A DNA stretch of 33,975 nt from Flavonifractor sp. An306 (GCF_002159455.1 NZ_NFIQ01000041.1:1-33975), one strand, 5' to 3'. Positions 1 to 6,761 are shown, counted from the first letter of the stretch. The notes: generated from the sequence alone by a model not told the origin. Program-made: numbers and translations.

Positions 1-1
1 T

Positions 2-367
2 GGCATCCCAAAGCTGCTGTGGCAGGGGGACAAGTCCCTGGTGGGCCAGGTGGACAGGCAGAACCTGACCGTCCACCGGTGGTTTGCCAACAAGGCCTGT
101 CCCGGGGACTACCTGTACAGCCGCCTGGGGGACATCGCCAAACAGGTCAATGCAAAATTGGAAGGTGATACAATGACCGGAGAGGAAATCTACAAGGAAC
201 TGACGGCCTATACCGCGTCCCTCCCCCTGCCCGGCTGGGCAAAGGAGGAGCTGGAGGAGGCGGTGGCCATGGGCATTACCGACGGCACCGACCCCATGGG
301 CCTGATCCCCCGCTATCAGGCGGCGATCATGGCCAAGCGGGCGGTCCAGAGGGGGGCGAGCACATGA
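2..367 (+). CDS. N-acetylmuramoyl-L-alanine amidase (phage-type endolysin), C-terminal part
   Basis: The frame is open from the window edge, so the start lies upstream and only the last 121 residues are visible. The segment HRWFANKACPGDYLY carries the His and Cys-Pro-Gly signature near the end of the catalytic domain of phage and prophage amidases, which cleave the bond between N-acetylmuramic acid and L-alanine of peptidoglycan. After it comes a roughly 60-residue tail with the pattern LPGWAKEELEEAVAMGITDG, which resembles an S-layer-homology-like or phage-tail helper helix and is probably a wall-anchoring or regulatory appendage (inference). The stop overlaps the next start (ATGA), so it is translationally coupled to the holin gene. 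The assignment as amidase rests on one motif; the exact amidase subfamily cannot be decided from this fragment. Confidence 0.75.
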   Translation, partial: GIPKLLWQGDKSLVGQVDRQNLTVHRWFANKACPGDYLYSRLGDIAKQVNAKLEGDTMTGEEIYKELTAYTASLPLPGWAKEELEEAVAMGITDGTDPMGLIPRYQAAIMAKRAVQRGAST

Positions 368-621
368 TCAACTGGAAGGTGCGCTTTTCCAACAAGGCGT
401 TTTGGCTGTCTCTGATCCCCGCTGTGCTGCTGCTGATCCAGGTGGCGGCGGCGGTGTTCGGGTATACCCTGGAGCTGGGCGACCTGGGCGACCGTCTGCT
501 GGCGGTGGTCAACGCCCTCTTTGCCGTGCTGACCATCCTGGGCGTGGTGGCCGATCCCACCACCAAGGGCATGAGCGACAGCACCCAGGCTCTTACTTAT
601 GACAAGCCCAAGGAGGGCTGA
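364..621 (+). CDS. phage holin, phi-LC3 family
   Basis: An 85-residue protein starting INWKVRFSNKAFW, with a hydrophobic segment (about residues 14-33) and a second one (about 43-61), followed by the polar ending DPTTKGMSDSTQALTY. This start, two-segment layout and ending are characteristic of phi-LC3-type class II holins, which form membrane holes that let the endolysin reach the wall. It overlaps the amidase gene by 4 nt, so the two form a lysis cassette. A strong terminator follows immediately and no other phage gene is visible, so this is either the right end of a prophage lying to the left or a left-over cassette. Confidence 0.88.
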   Translation: MINWKVRFSNKAFWLSLIPAVLLLIQVAAAVFGYTLELGDLGDRLLAVVNALFAVLTILGVVADPTTKGMSDSTQALTYDKPKEG

Positions 622-633
622 TTCATCCTTTGC

Positions 634-676
634 AAAAGGGCGGGTCACACAAGCGATGTGTGGCCCGCCCTTTTTA
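634..676 (+). terminator. intrinsic terminator of the lysis cassette
   Basis: An 18-bp near-perfect inverted repeat (AAAAGGGCGGGTCACACA, 5-nt loop, matching arm with one offset) ends in a run of five T. It lies 12 nt after the holin stop. The A-run on the left arm means it may also end the leftward operon, whose last stop is at 705. Confidence 0.85.
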
Positions 677-704
677 TATCATCTTTTCTGAGAGGCGGAC
701 AGCC

Positions 705-1379
705 TCAGCCGCCTCTGTTTTTCTCCTGGTGCCGGTGGAGCAGGTCGGAGCAGATCAGCGCCCCGCAGCACACCAGAAGCACAACCCCGATGAGAATGGC
801 GCAATTGCGGAAGAAGGCCTCCGGCATGACCAGAATGATCTGGTCGGTGGCGGGATCAAAGAGCCAGTTATCCTTGCCCGGGAAAAAGATGGCGTGGAAC
901 ACCGTAAACGCCCGGTTAAAATCCAGCGCAGCCAGGCCGCCGACCGCAAGCACCAGCCCGGCGGCCAGCACGCCGGCCCAGAATCCGGGGCCGCGCCCGC
1001 CGAAGCGGTAAAACCGGAGCCCGCCCCGTTTATACAGGACCAGCAGGAGGACGGCCAGCAGGGCGGTGACGGCCAGCACGGCAAAATCCAGAAGAAACAG
1101 CCCCCGCACATCGGCAAAGTGGCTGCGCCCAGACTCCGACCAAGCCAGCTGCCCGGTGCCGAAGGGCTTGCCCAGCACGCAGAAGTCCAGCACCTGGTCG
1201 TAGGCCTCCCGGATGGTTTCCGCCGACCAGCCGGTCCGCTGGGGCAGGTTCAGGGCGTTGATCTGCACGTAGTAGAACGGGCGAAAGAGGATAGGCACGG
1301 AGATGGAGAAGCTGAGTACCAGCAGAGCCAGCACCACCGTGCAGAGCAGAGAGGCAGATTTGGATGGTTTCCTATTCAA
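705..1379 (-). CDS. TIGR01906/DUF1461 family integral membrane protein
   Basis: A 224-residue protein with four or five predicted membrane segments (about residues 9-30, 90-115, 135-155, 195-215). The block FHAIFFPGKDNWLFDP followed by TDQIILVMPEAFF is the hallmark of the TIGR01906 (DUF1461) family of Firmicutes membrane proteins, whose function is unknown. The start is a TTG that overlaps the upstream stop by 4 nt (TTGA), pointing to translational coupling; GGAAGG lies 11 nt before it. It is the last gene of the operon TVP38 - YhhN-like - DUF1461. Family membership is firm; no biochemical role can be given. Confidence 0.85.
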   Translation of the reverse strand: MNRKPSKSASLLCTVVLALLVLSFSISVPILFRPFYYVQINALNLPQRTGWSAETIREAYDQVLDFCVLGKPFGTGQLAWSESGRSHFADVRGLFLLDFAVLAVTALLAVLLLVLYKRGGLRFYRFGGRGPGFWAGVLAAGLVLAVGGLAALDFNRAFTVFHAIFFPGKDNWLFDPATDQIILVMPEAFFRNCAILIGVVLLVCCGALICSDLLHRHQEKNRGG

Positions 1380-2059
1380 TCATCACACAACCTTCCGGCA
1401 GAGAGGGAGATCAGCACCTGGGAGGGCAGGTAGAACAGCCACATGCCCACCTGGACAAAGGGGAGAAAGGGGAGGGGCGCCATGCCCGGCAGCGCGGCGG
1501 AGAGGTTGCGCAGCCCCACGCACACATCGCAGCCGATAAAGAGAAACAGCCCCAGAGAGAAGCTGCGGCCCCGCCGCCCCAGGGAGAGAGAGGCGAAGGC
1601 GTTGGCCACCAGCTGGGAGAAGTAGAACAGGGTCAGCCCCGTGAGGGGAGTCAGCCCGCCCAGCGCTCCGGCGGCGGCCAGCAGGGCCCCGGCCAGCGCT
1701 GCCCGGAGCAGGAGCCGAAGGGCCAGCGGCCGGCTGCCCGCTCGATGGAGCCGGGCCAGATAGAGCAGCTGCACCACGCAGAAGGCCGATACCCCGGCCA
1801 GATACCACCGGTTCAGCACCAGCAGAAACAGGTCGGCCAGCAGCGTGAAGGCCAACGCCATGCCGGTCAGCCTGCCGTCCCGGTGTCCGGCGGCGCCCAG
1901 CGTCCACAGAAAGCACAGCACAATCCCGCCGTATTTCAGCGGCACATCCCAGCCGCTGCCGGGCAGCGACAGATCCAGGTACAAAAATGCGGCGTAGAGC
2001 AGCCCTTCCGTTATAAGAAAGGGGAGCAGCCACCGGCGGGAAAAGACGGTATGGTTCAT
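1376..2059 (-). CDS. YhhN/TMEM86-like membrane protein (possible lysoplasmalogenase)
   Basis: A 227-residue, very hydrophobic protein with about eight membrane segments. Patterns such as ALAFTLLADLFLL, an aromatic-rich helix with VVQLLYLARL, and LFLFIGCDVCVGLRN recall the YhhN/TMEM86 fold, in which pairs of acidic residues in the membrane serve hydrolysis of the vinyl ether of lysoplasmalogens. Plasmalogens are common in anaerobic Clostridia, so such an activity would fit, but this is inference from weak motifs. The start ATG overlaps the TVP38 stop by 4 nt and a GGAG lies 11 nt upstream inside that gene. Alternative: an unassigned polytopic membrane protein. Confidence 0.6.
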   Translation of the reverse strand: MNHTVFSRRWLLPFLITEGLLYAAFLYLDLSLPGSGWDVPLKYGGIVLCFLWTLGAAGHRDGRLTGMALAFTLLADLFLLVLNRWYLAGVSAFCVVQLLYLARLHRAGSRPLALRLLLRAALAGALLAAAGALGGLTPLTGLTLFYFSQLVANAFASLSLGRRGRSFSLGLFLFIGCDVCVGLRNLSAALPGMAPLPFLPFVQVGMWLFYLPSQVLISLSAGRLCDD

Positions 2060-2730
2060 TTCTTGAATCGCTCCAGCAGTTTATTCTCCCATTTGTCGCC
2101 GTATTTCAGACAGATCAGGAACACAGCCACACCCACCAGAACCAGGGGGATCATGACCGGCAGGGGGATGGAGAGGGCGGAGCCCCCCAGCGCGGAGGCC
2201 GCCAGCAGCCCCCAGGGGCGGGTCAGGAGGGCGACGATAAGAAAGCGCCGGAAGGGGATGTCGGTGAGCCCGGCCAGAATGCAGATCAGGTCGTCGGGGA
2301 AGAAGGGGAAGAGAAAGGCCAGAATGAGGAATACATCCTGCTTGCGGCGCACCACGTCCAGGTAGCGCTGGGCGATGGAATGGCTGACCATGCGGTCCAC
2401 AAAGGGCTGTCCCAGCCCCCGGGCCAGCAGAAAGACCACCACGGATCCCAGCACCACCGCGCCCCAGGTGAGCAGGAAGGAGACCCAGGTGCCGAACAGC
2501 ATGCCGCCGGCCAGGGCGGTGACGTTGCTGGGGATGGGGGCCAGGATCACGGAGAGGAACTGGAGCAGGAAAAAGAACAGGTGGGTATAGGGGGAGAAGC
2601 GCTGAATATAATCCCGCATGGCCTGCTGGGAGGAGAGCGCCTCAAAAAAGCCGCTCTTCCAGAGCAGCAGCCCTCCGCCCGCCAGCAGCAGCGCAGCGGG
2701 CAGCAAGGTAATGAGCCATTTCCGTTTCAT
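2056..2730 (-). CDS. TVP38/TMEM64 family membrane protein (DedA/SNARE-associated superfamily)
   Basis: A 224-residue protein with an N-terminal membrane anchor (residues 7-25) and a central domain containing FLSVILAPIPSNVTALAGG, then GTWVSFLLTWGAVVLGS and FLFPFFPDDLICILAG. These match the TVP38/TMEM64 (VTT domain) family, thought to move or scramble lipids such as undecaprenyl phosphate or phospholipids across the membrane; its precise substrate here is unknown. It is the first gene of a coupled three-gene operon. The start at 2730 is preceded by a GGGGGA; a perfect hairpin sits 32 nt upstream in the leader (2763-2787). Confidence 0.88.
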   Translation of the reverse strand: MKRKWLITLLPAALLLAGGGLLLWKSGFFEALSSQQAMRDYIQRFSPYTHLFFFLLQFLSVILAPIPSNVTALAGGMLFGTWVSFLLTWGAVVLGSVVVFLLARGLGQPFVDRMVSHSIAQRYLDVVRRKQDVFLILAFLFPFFPDDLICILAGLTDIPFRRFLIVALLTRPWGLLAASALGGSALSIPLPVMIPLVLVGVAVFLICLKYGDKWENKLLERFKK

Positions 2731-2762
2731 CGCGGTCCGTCCCCCATCTCTGAAATCAGAAA

Positions 2763-2787
2763 GGACCGGATGGCACCCATCCGGTCC
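2763..2787 (-). terminator. hairpin in the leader of the TVP38 operon (attenuator or terminator candidate)
   Basis: A perfect 11-bp stem (GGACCGGATGG and its complement) with a 3-nt loop. Reading leftward it is followed by TTTCTGATTTC, a broken T-run, so termination would be partial at best. It lies between the 28-codon ORF and the TVP38 start and could be an attenuator, a second terminator for the small ORF, or an mRNA-stabilising structure. I recognise no riboswitch class in the surrounding leader. Confidence 0.5.
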
Positions 2788-2850
2788 CCTATCTACAGGC
2801 TACCATGTTTCGCCCCTGCCTTCCAGAGATATTTCATTAAATTTTATTAG

Positions 2851-2880
2851 AAAACAAAAAACCCACACCTGCCGGTGTGG
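2851..2880 (-). terminator. terminator of the 28-codon ORF
   Basis: Stem CCACACC/GGTGTGG with a 4-nt loop, followed on the minus strand by TTTTTTGTTTT. It begins 16 nt after the stop codon of the small ORF at 2897. The T-run exists only in the leftward direction, so it belongs to the minus-strand unit. Confidence 0.8.
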
Positions 2881-2896
2881 CCTTTGTCGTTTCCCG

Positions 2897-2983
2897 TCAA
2901 CGCTGGCTGCAGATCACAGACTCGTCGCTGCCGAAAATCAGCTCGTCCACATCGGAACTATCCACTCGATACAACAGGTTCAT
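2897..2983 (-). CDS. small acidic 28-aa peptide, function unknown
   Basis: A 28-codon ORF (ATG at 2983, TGA at 2897). The peptide is acidic, with six Asp/Glu between residues 8 and 21, a VDELIFGSDES core and one Cys at residue 25 near the C-terminus. It has an ideal Shine-Dalgarno (GAAGGAGGT, 9 nt from the ATG), a promoter at 3017-3045 and a terminator at 2851-2880, so the whole unit is about 170 nt. These flanking signals are the evidence that it is expressed; the sequence itself matches no family I recognise. It could be a regulatory or membrane-associated microprotein, a peptide precursor, or the visible ORF of a small RNA. No modification enzyme or exporter gene is adjacent. Confidence 0.6.
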   Translation of the reverse strand: MNLLYRVDSSDVDELIFGSDESVICSQR

Positions 2984-3016
2984 GCAGGTTTACCTCCTTC
3001 TTTTGATGTTAAGATT

Positions 3017-3045
3017 AGAATACCACATTGCTGGGAAAAATGCAA
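3017..3045 (-). promoter_or_regulatory. sigma-A-type promoter of the 28-codon ORF
   Basis: On the minus strand TTGCAT (3040-3045) and TATTCT (3017-3022) are separated by 17 bp, in a locally AT-rich stretch. The start codon follows about 33 nt after the -10 box. Confidence 0.65.
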
Positions 3046-3095
3046 GTGAAAATATAAAACTTGCATATAGGCTGGATAAAAAATTTGTAAATAGT

Positions 3096-3123
3096 AAGCG
3101 GACCGTCAAATGACGGCCCGCTT
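3096..3123 (-). terminator. hairpin after the MocR gene
   Basis: A near-perfect 13-bp inverted repeat (AAGCGG-CCGTCA arms, one mismatch) 32 nt after the MocR stop. The following minus-strand sequence is T-rich only later (ACTATTTACAAATTTTTT), so terminator strength is uncertain. It separates MocR from the small-ORF promoter. Confidence 0.6.
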
Positions 3124-3155
3124 TATGAGACATTCAAATGGTTCCGGCGGCTTGG

Positions 3156-4559
3156 TCAAAAGCCCCAGGCCAGCTTGAGCCGGTCCAGGGCGGGGGCCAT
3201 CTCTCCGGCGGCAATGCGGGTGTAGCCCAGGATCAGGGCGGGCGGACGCTCCGGGGGCGGAGGGGTCAGGTCGTAGGCGGACAGGGGGGAGAGCCCCACC
3301 TCCGCCTGGGCCGCCTGGGCCACCAGCTGGGCTTCGTTCCACCGCCGGTCCATCCACAGCAGCAGGTGAAGCCCTGCGTCCCCGCCGGAAAAGGCGCCCA
3401 CCTCCAGCAGGCCGGAGCTTCGGGCGGCGGCCAGCAGGGCCTCCCGCCGGGCCTTGTACCGGGTGCGGGTGCGGTTCAGGTGCCGCTCAAAGTGACCCCG
3501 CTCCATGAAGCGGGCCAGGGCGTACTGCTCAAAGGAGGGGACGGTGGAGGAGTAGAACCAGAACTCCCGCCGCCAGTGCTCCAGCAGGGCGGGGGGGAGC
3601 ACCATGTAGCTGATGCGCAGAGAGGGGGCCAGGGTTTTGGCAAAGGTATTCAGATAGATTACCCGGCCTCCGCCGTCCAGACTCTGGAGCGCGGGGATGG
3701 GTTTGCCGGAAAAGCGGAACTCGCTGTCATAGTCGTCCTCAATGATATACCGCTCCGGCGCCTCCGCCGCCCACCGCAGCAGGGCCTGCCGCCGGGGGGC
3801 GGGCATAATGATTCCCAGGGGAAAGTGGTGGGAGGGGGTGACGTGGACCACCCGCACGTCCCGCTGGTCCAGCAGGTCCACCCGCAGGCCCTGCCCGTCC
3901 AGGGAAATGGGCTCCACCCGGACGCCGCAGCTGGTGAGGATCCGGTGGGTCTTGGTATAGCCCGGGTCCTCCACGCCGTAGGCCCCCTGGCGGCCCAGCA
4001 GCTGGACCAGCAGGCTGATGAGGGTCTCCGACCCTGCCCCCACCACGATCTGGTCCGGGTGTGCCCGGATGCCCCGGAACCGGTAGAGGTGCTGGGCGAT
4101 GGCCTGCCGCAGCTCGGGCACGCCCTGGGGATGGGGAGCGGAGAGGAGCCGGTCCTCCTGCTCGGACAGCACCTCCCGCATCAGCTTGGCCCAGGTGGAG
4201 AAGGGGAAGAGGGCGGTGTCCACTCCACCGGTGGAGAAATCCCACCGGAAGGCCGGCCTGCGGCGGATTTCCCCCGGCTCCGGCTGGAGGGCGGGCTCCG
4301 GCGGAGCGGGCTCCTGGGCCCCTGCCTGGACAAAAAAGCCCTGCCGGGGTTGGGCCCGGAGGTAGCCCTCCGCCAGCAGCTGCTCGTAGGCGCCCTCCAC
4401 CGTCACCACACTGACCTTCAGATGGGCGGCCAGGGCCCGTTTGGAGGGCAGGCGGGTCCCCGCCGCCAGACGGCCGGCCTCGATCTCGCCCCGGATATGG
4501 CGGTAAAGCTGTTCATACAACGGCCGGCGGTCCCCGCCGTCCAGAATGGGGGTGAGCAT
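3156..4559 (-). CDS. MocR-type (GntR/aminotransferase class I) transcriptional regulator
   Basis: 467 residues. Residues 1-75 form a GntR winged helix (PLYEQLYRHIRGEIEAG, LPSKRALAAHLKVS, TVEGAYEQLLAEGYL). The rest is a type-I aminotransferase fold: GAGSETLISLL (cofactor phosphate region), YIIEDDYDSEF (Asp contacting the pyridine nitrogen) and NTFAKTLAPSLRI, in which Lys308 is the expected PLP Schiff-base lysine. MocR proteins sense PLP or amino compounds and control vitamin B6, GABA, taurine or transporter genes. No pdxST or other typical target is adjacent, so the regulon is unknown. The second ATG (4559) is chosen because AAGGAGG lies 7 nt before it; the ATG at 4565 touches the Shine-Dalgarno. 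It has a good promoter at 4580-4608. Confidence 0.92.
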   Translation of the reverse strand: MLTPILDGGDRRPLYEQLYRHIRGEIEAGRLAAGTRLPSKRALAAHLKVSVVTVEGAYEQLLAEGYLRAQPRQGFFVQAGAQEPAPPEPALQPEPGEIRRRPAFRWDFSTGGVDTALFPFSTWAKLMREVLSEQEDRLLSAPHPQGVPELRQAIAQHLYRFRGIRAHPDQIVVGAGSETLISLLVQLLGRQGAYGVEDPGYTKTHRILTSCGVRVEPISLDGQGLRVDLLDQRDVRVVHVTPSHHFPLGIIMPAPRRQALLRWAAEAPERYIIEDDYDSEFRFSGKPIPALQSLDGGGRVIYLNTFAKTLAPSLRISYMVLPPALLEHWRREFWFYSSTVPSFEQYALARFMERGHFERHLNRTRTRYKARREALLAAARSSGLLEVGAFSGGDAGLHLLLWMDRRWNEAQLVAQAAQAEVGLSPLSAYDLTPPPPERPPALILGYTRIAAGEMAPALDRLKLAWGF

Positions 4560-4579
4560 GTCCATCCCTCCTTGCCGTT

Positions 4580-4608
4580 AGTATAAACAAGGCCGCTTCA
4601 AATAGCAA
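4580..4608 (-). promoter_or_regulatory. promoter of the MocR gene
   Basis: On the minus strand TTGCTA (4603-4608), 17-bp spacer, TATACT (4580-4585). It lies in the divergent region shared with sigG; MocR regulators often bind near such promoters and autoregulate, but no operator repeat is obvious here. Confidence 0.7.
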
Positions 4609-4670
4609 GCAGGGCGGCGAAGTCCATCGAATGGAGTCTGACGATAAAAAATATAGCCCCTGTCCCAGCG

Positions 4671-4698
4671 GTATGAAAGCCCTCGCCGCGGAAATACT
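4671..4698 (+). promoter_or_regulatory. candidate forespore (SigF/SigG-type) promoter of sigG
   Basis: GTATG (4671-4675) and GGAAATACT (4690-4698) are 14 bp apart, resembling the GYATA / GGnnAnnnT pattern of sigma-F promoters. In Bacillus subtilis sigG is transcribed by sigma-F and then by sigma-G itself. No good sigma-A promoter is seen in front of the gene. The spacing is slightly short, so this is a candidate only. Confidence 0.4.
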
Positions 4699-4730
4699 GA
4701 ACTCAGATTTCGAGGCAAGGGGGCAAGAGC

Positions 4731-5501
4731 GTGCAGGGAAAAGTGGAGATCTGCGGCGTCAACACGTCGAAGCTGAAGGTGCTGAAAAATGAGGAGACCA
4801 TGGAGCTGCTCCGCCGCACCAAGCAGGGAGACATGGAGGCCAGGGAACAGCTTATCGCCGGCAACCTGCGGCTGGTGCTCTCGGTGATCCAGAAGTTCGC
4901 CAACCGGGGAGAAAACGTGGACGACCTGTTTCAGGTGGGCTGCATCGGCCTCATCAAGGCCATCGACAACTTTAACATCGACCTGGACGTGCGCTTTTCC
5001 ACCTACGGCGTGCCTATGATCGTGGGGGAGATCCGGCGGTACCTCCGGGACAACTCCACCCTGCGGGTGTCCCGCTCCATGCGGGACACCGCCTACCGTG
5101 TCCTTCAGACCAAGGAGAAATTCATGGCCGAGCACCAGCGGGAGCCCAGCATCGACGAGATCGCCAAGGCTCTGGATCTGAAGCGGGAGGACGTGGTGTT
5201 TGCCCTGGACGCGGTGCTGGACCCGGTGTCTCTCTATGAGCCTCTGTACGACCACGGGGGAGACACCATCTGCGTCATGGATCAGGTGAAGGACTCCAAA
5301 AACACCGACGAGAGCTGGCTGGAGCACATCGCTTTAAAGGAGGCCATGGCCCGGCTCACCGAGCGGGAGCGGCACATCCTTGCCCTGCGGTTTTTCCAGG
5401 GCAAGACCCAGATGGAGGTCTCCGCCGAGGTGGGGATCTCTCAGGCGCAGGTGTCCAGACTGGAGAAAAACGCCATCAATCAAATCAAAAAGAATATCTG
5501 A
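4731..5501 (+). CDS. sigG: RNA polymerase sporulation-specific sigma factor SigG
   Basis: 256 residues, the usual length. The N-terminus KVEICGVNTSKLKVL is diagnostic of SigG. Region 2 (about residues 44-80: NLRLVLSVIQKF, DDLFQVGCIGLIKAIDNF) binds core polymerase and the -10 element; region 3 includes RVSRSMRDTAYRVL; region 4 near the C-terminus (KTQMEVSAEVGISQAQVSRLEK) is the helix-turn-helix for the -35 element. SigG runs late gene expression in the engulfed forespore. The start is GTG with AAGGGGG about 7 nt upstream. It is separated from its usual partners spoIIGA and sigE, at least within this window. Confidence 0.96.
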   Translation: MQGKVEICGVNTSKLKVLKNEETMELLRRTKQGDMEAREQLIAGNLRLVLSVIQKFANRGENVDDLFQVGCIGLIKAIDNFNIDLDVRFSTYGVPMIVGEIRRYLRDNSTLRVSRSMRDTAYRVLQTKEKFMAEHQREPSIDEIAKALDLKREDVVFALDAVLDPVSLYEPLYDHGGDTICVMDQVKDSKNTDESWLEHIALKEAMARLTERERHILALRFFQGKTQMEVSAEVGISQAQVSRLEKNAINQIKKNI

Positions 5502-5520
5502 CGGGCCGGCGGGAAAGCGA

Positions 5521-5550
5521 TTGCCTTTCCCCGGGGCGGCATGGTACAAT
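5521..5550 (+). promoter_or_regulatory. promoter of the TIGR00300-like gene
   Basis: TTGCCT (5521-5526) and TACAAT (5545-5550), 18-bp spacer, just after the sigG stop. It suggests that the next gene is not dependent on the sporulation promoter of sigG. Confidence 0.6.
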
Positions 5551-5588
5551 GGAAGGGAACACAGAAAGAGAAAGGGGTCCTGTTTGCC

Positions 5589-6671
5589 ATGAGCTTTACG
5601 CTGCCTCTGTATCACGGGCCTGACTTTGCGCAGGCACAGCTGAAAAACGCGCCTAACGCGGAATTCCGTCCTGCCCCCATGGACGGCGTGGCGCCCCAGG
5701 GCTATCACGCCACCAGTATTTTCCCGGAGTATTTCAAGGTAAACGGGACCTGGCTTCTGGCGGAGGAGAGCCGGATGGACTGCGTGCCTGTCCTGCGGGA
5801 GGGGAAGATCGCGGTGGTGGAGTTCCGCAACCTGAAGGCGGGGGAGCCGGTGGTAGTGGGCCGCACCGAGGACGGCTCTCAGGGCATTTACGTCCATGCC
5901 AATGGCTTTGAAGAGGAGAAGGGGGAGCAGGACACCTTTTCCTTCCGGCAGGGCCGCTCCCGGGAGACGGCCTACTCCATGGACTACGACTCCATTTATG
6001 AGCTGCTGCGCCATGAAAAGGACCACGGCCGGATCCTGTGGGTGATGGGCCCGGCCTGCGCCTTTGACCACGACGCCCGGGACGCCTTTGCCGCCCTGGT
6101 GCGGGGGGGCTATGTCCACGGCTTGCTGGCGGGCAACGCCCTGGCCACCCACGACCTGGAGGCGGGCTATCTCCGCACCGCTCTGGGACAGGACATCTAC
6201 ACCCAGCGAAGCATGCCCAACGGGCACTATAACCATATTGATACCATCAACGCCGTCCGGCTGGCGGGCTCCACCGCCGCCTTCGTCCGCTCCGGCAAGG
6301 TGAAGGACGGCATTATCTACGAGTGCGTCAACCACGATGTGCCCTTTGTGCTGGTGGGCTCGGTGCGGGACGACGGCCCCCTGCCCGAGGTGTACGGCAA
6401 TGTGTACGAGGGGCAGGACGCCATGCGCGCGCTGGTGAAGGAGGCCACTACCGTCATCTGTATGGCATCCACCCTTCACACCGTGGCCACCGGCAACATG
6501 ACCCCCTCTTACCGGCTGGTGAACGGGGTGGTGCGCCCGGTGTACTTCTACTCGGTGGATGTCTCGGAGTTTTCGGTCAACAAGCTGCGGGACCGGGGCA
6601 GCCTGTCGGTGCGTACCATCGTCACCAATGTGCAGGACTTCGTGGTCAACGTCCGCAAGGGCGTGCTGTAA
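5589..6671 (+). CDS. TIGR00300-like protein (LOR/SDH, ArgZ/AgrE C-terminal-type domain)
   Basis: 360 residues from the ATG at 5589, chosen because AAAGGGG lies 11 nt before it. The C-terminal half has a run of motifs of the TIGR00300/ornithine-cyclodeaminase-like fold found in archaea and at the end of cyanobacterial AgrE/ArgZ and plant LKR/SDH-related proteins: GNALATHDLE, HYNHIDTINAVRLAGS, CVNHDVPFVLVGS followed by RDDGPLPEVYGNVYEGQ, LHTVATGNMTPS and KLRDRGSLSVRTIVTNV. That family binds a dinucleotide-type cofactor; some archaeal members convert ornithine to proline. The N-terminal half (DGVAPQGYHATSIFPEY, ESRMDCVPVL) is conserved-looking but I cannot assign it. The substrate here is unknown. 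It stands alone between sigG and ppx with its own promoter. Confidence 0.72.
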   Translation: MSFTLPLYHGPDFAQAQLKNAPNAEFRPAPMDGVAPQGYHATSIFPEYFKVNGTWLLAEESRMDCVPVLREGKIAVVEFRNLKAGEPVVVGRTEDGSQGIYVHANGFEEEKGEQDTFSFRQGRSRETAYSMDYDSIYELLRHEKDHGRILWVMGPACAFDHDARDAFAALVRGGYVHGLLAGNALATHDLEAGYLRTALGQDIYTQRSMPNGHYNHIDTINAVRLAGSTAAFVRSGKVKDGIIYECVNHDVPFVLVGSVRDDGPLPEVYGNVYEGQDAMRALVKEATTVICMASTLHTVATGNMTPSYRLVNGVVRPVYFYSVDVSEFSVNKLRDRGSLSVRTIVTNVQDFVVNVRKGVL

Positions 6672-6683
6672 GGACAGGGGCAC

Positions 6684-6713
6684 ACAGGGCCGCGCCGTCT
6701 GGCGCGGCCCTGT
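6684..6713 (+). terminator. hairpin after the TIGR00300-like gene
   Basis: A perfect 13-bp GC-rich stem (ACAGGGCCGCGCC) with a 4-nt loop, 12 nt after the stop. It lacks a T-run, so it may be a weak or factor-assisted terminator or an mRNA 3' end protector. Confidence 0.5.
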
Positions 6714-6732
6714 AAAGCTTGTGTAAAGTCTA

Positions 6733-6761
6733 TTGCCATTACGGCCAGAATCGCGTAAACT
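6733..6761 (+). promoter_or_regulatory. promoter of ppx-ppk1
   Basis: TTGCCA (6733-6738), 17-bp spacer, TAAACT (6756-6761), 35 nt before the ppx start. No PhoB-type box repeats were recognised. Confidence 0.5.

Noticed and set aside
3138-4586. Plus-strand 482-codon frame opposite the MocR gene
   Set aside because: The minus strand encodes a complete MocR protein with catalytic residues; the plus frame is Gly/Gln/His-rich shadow sequence.
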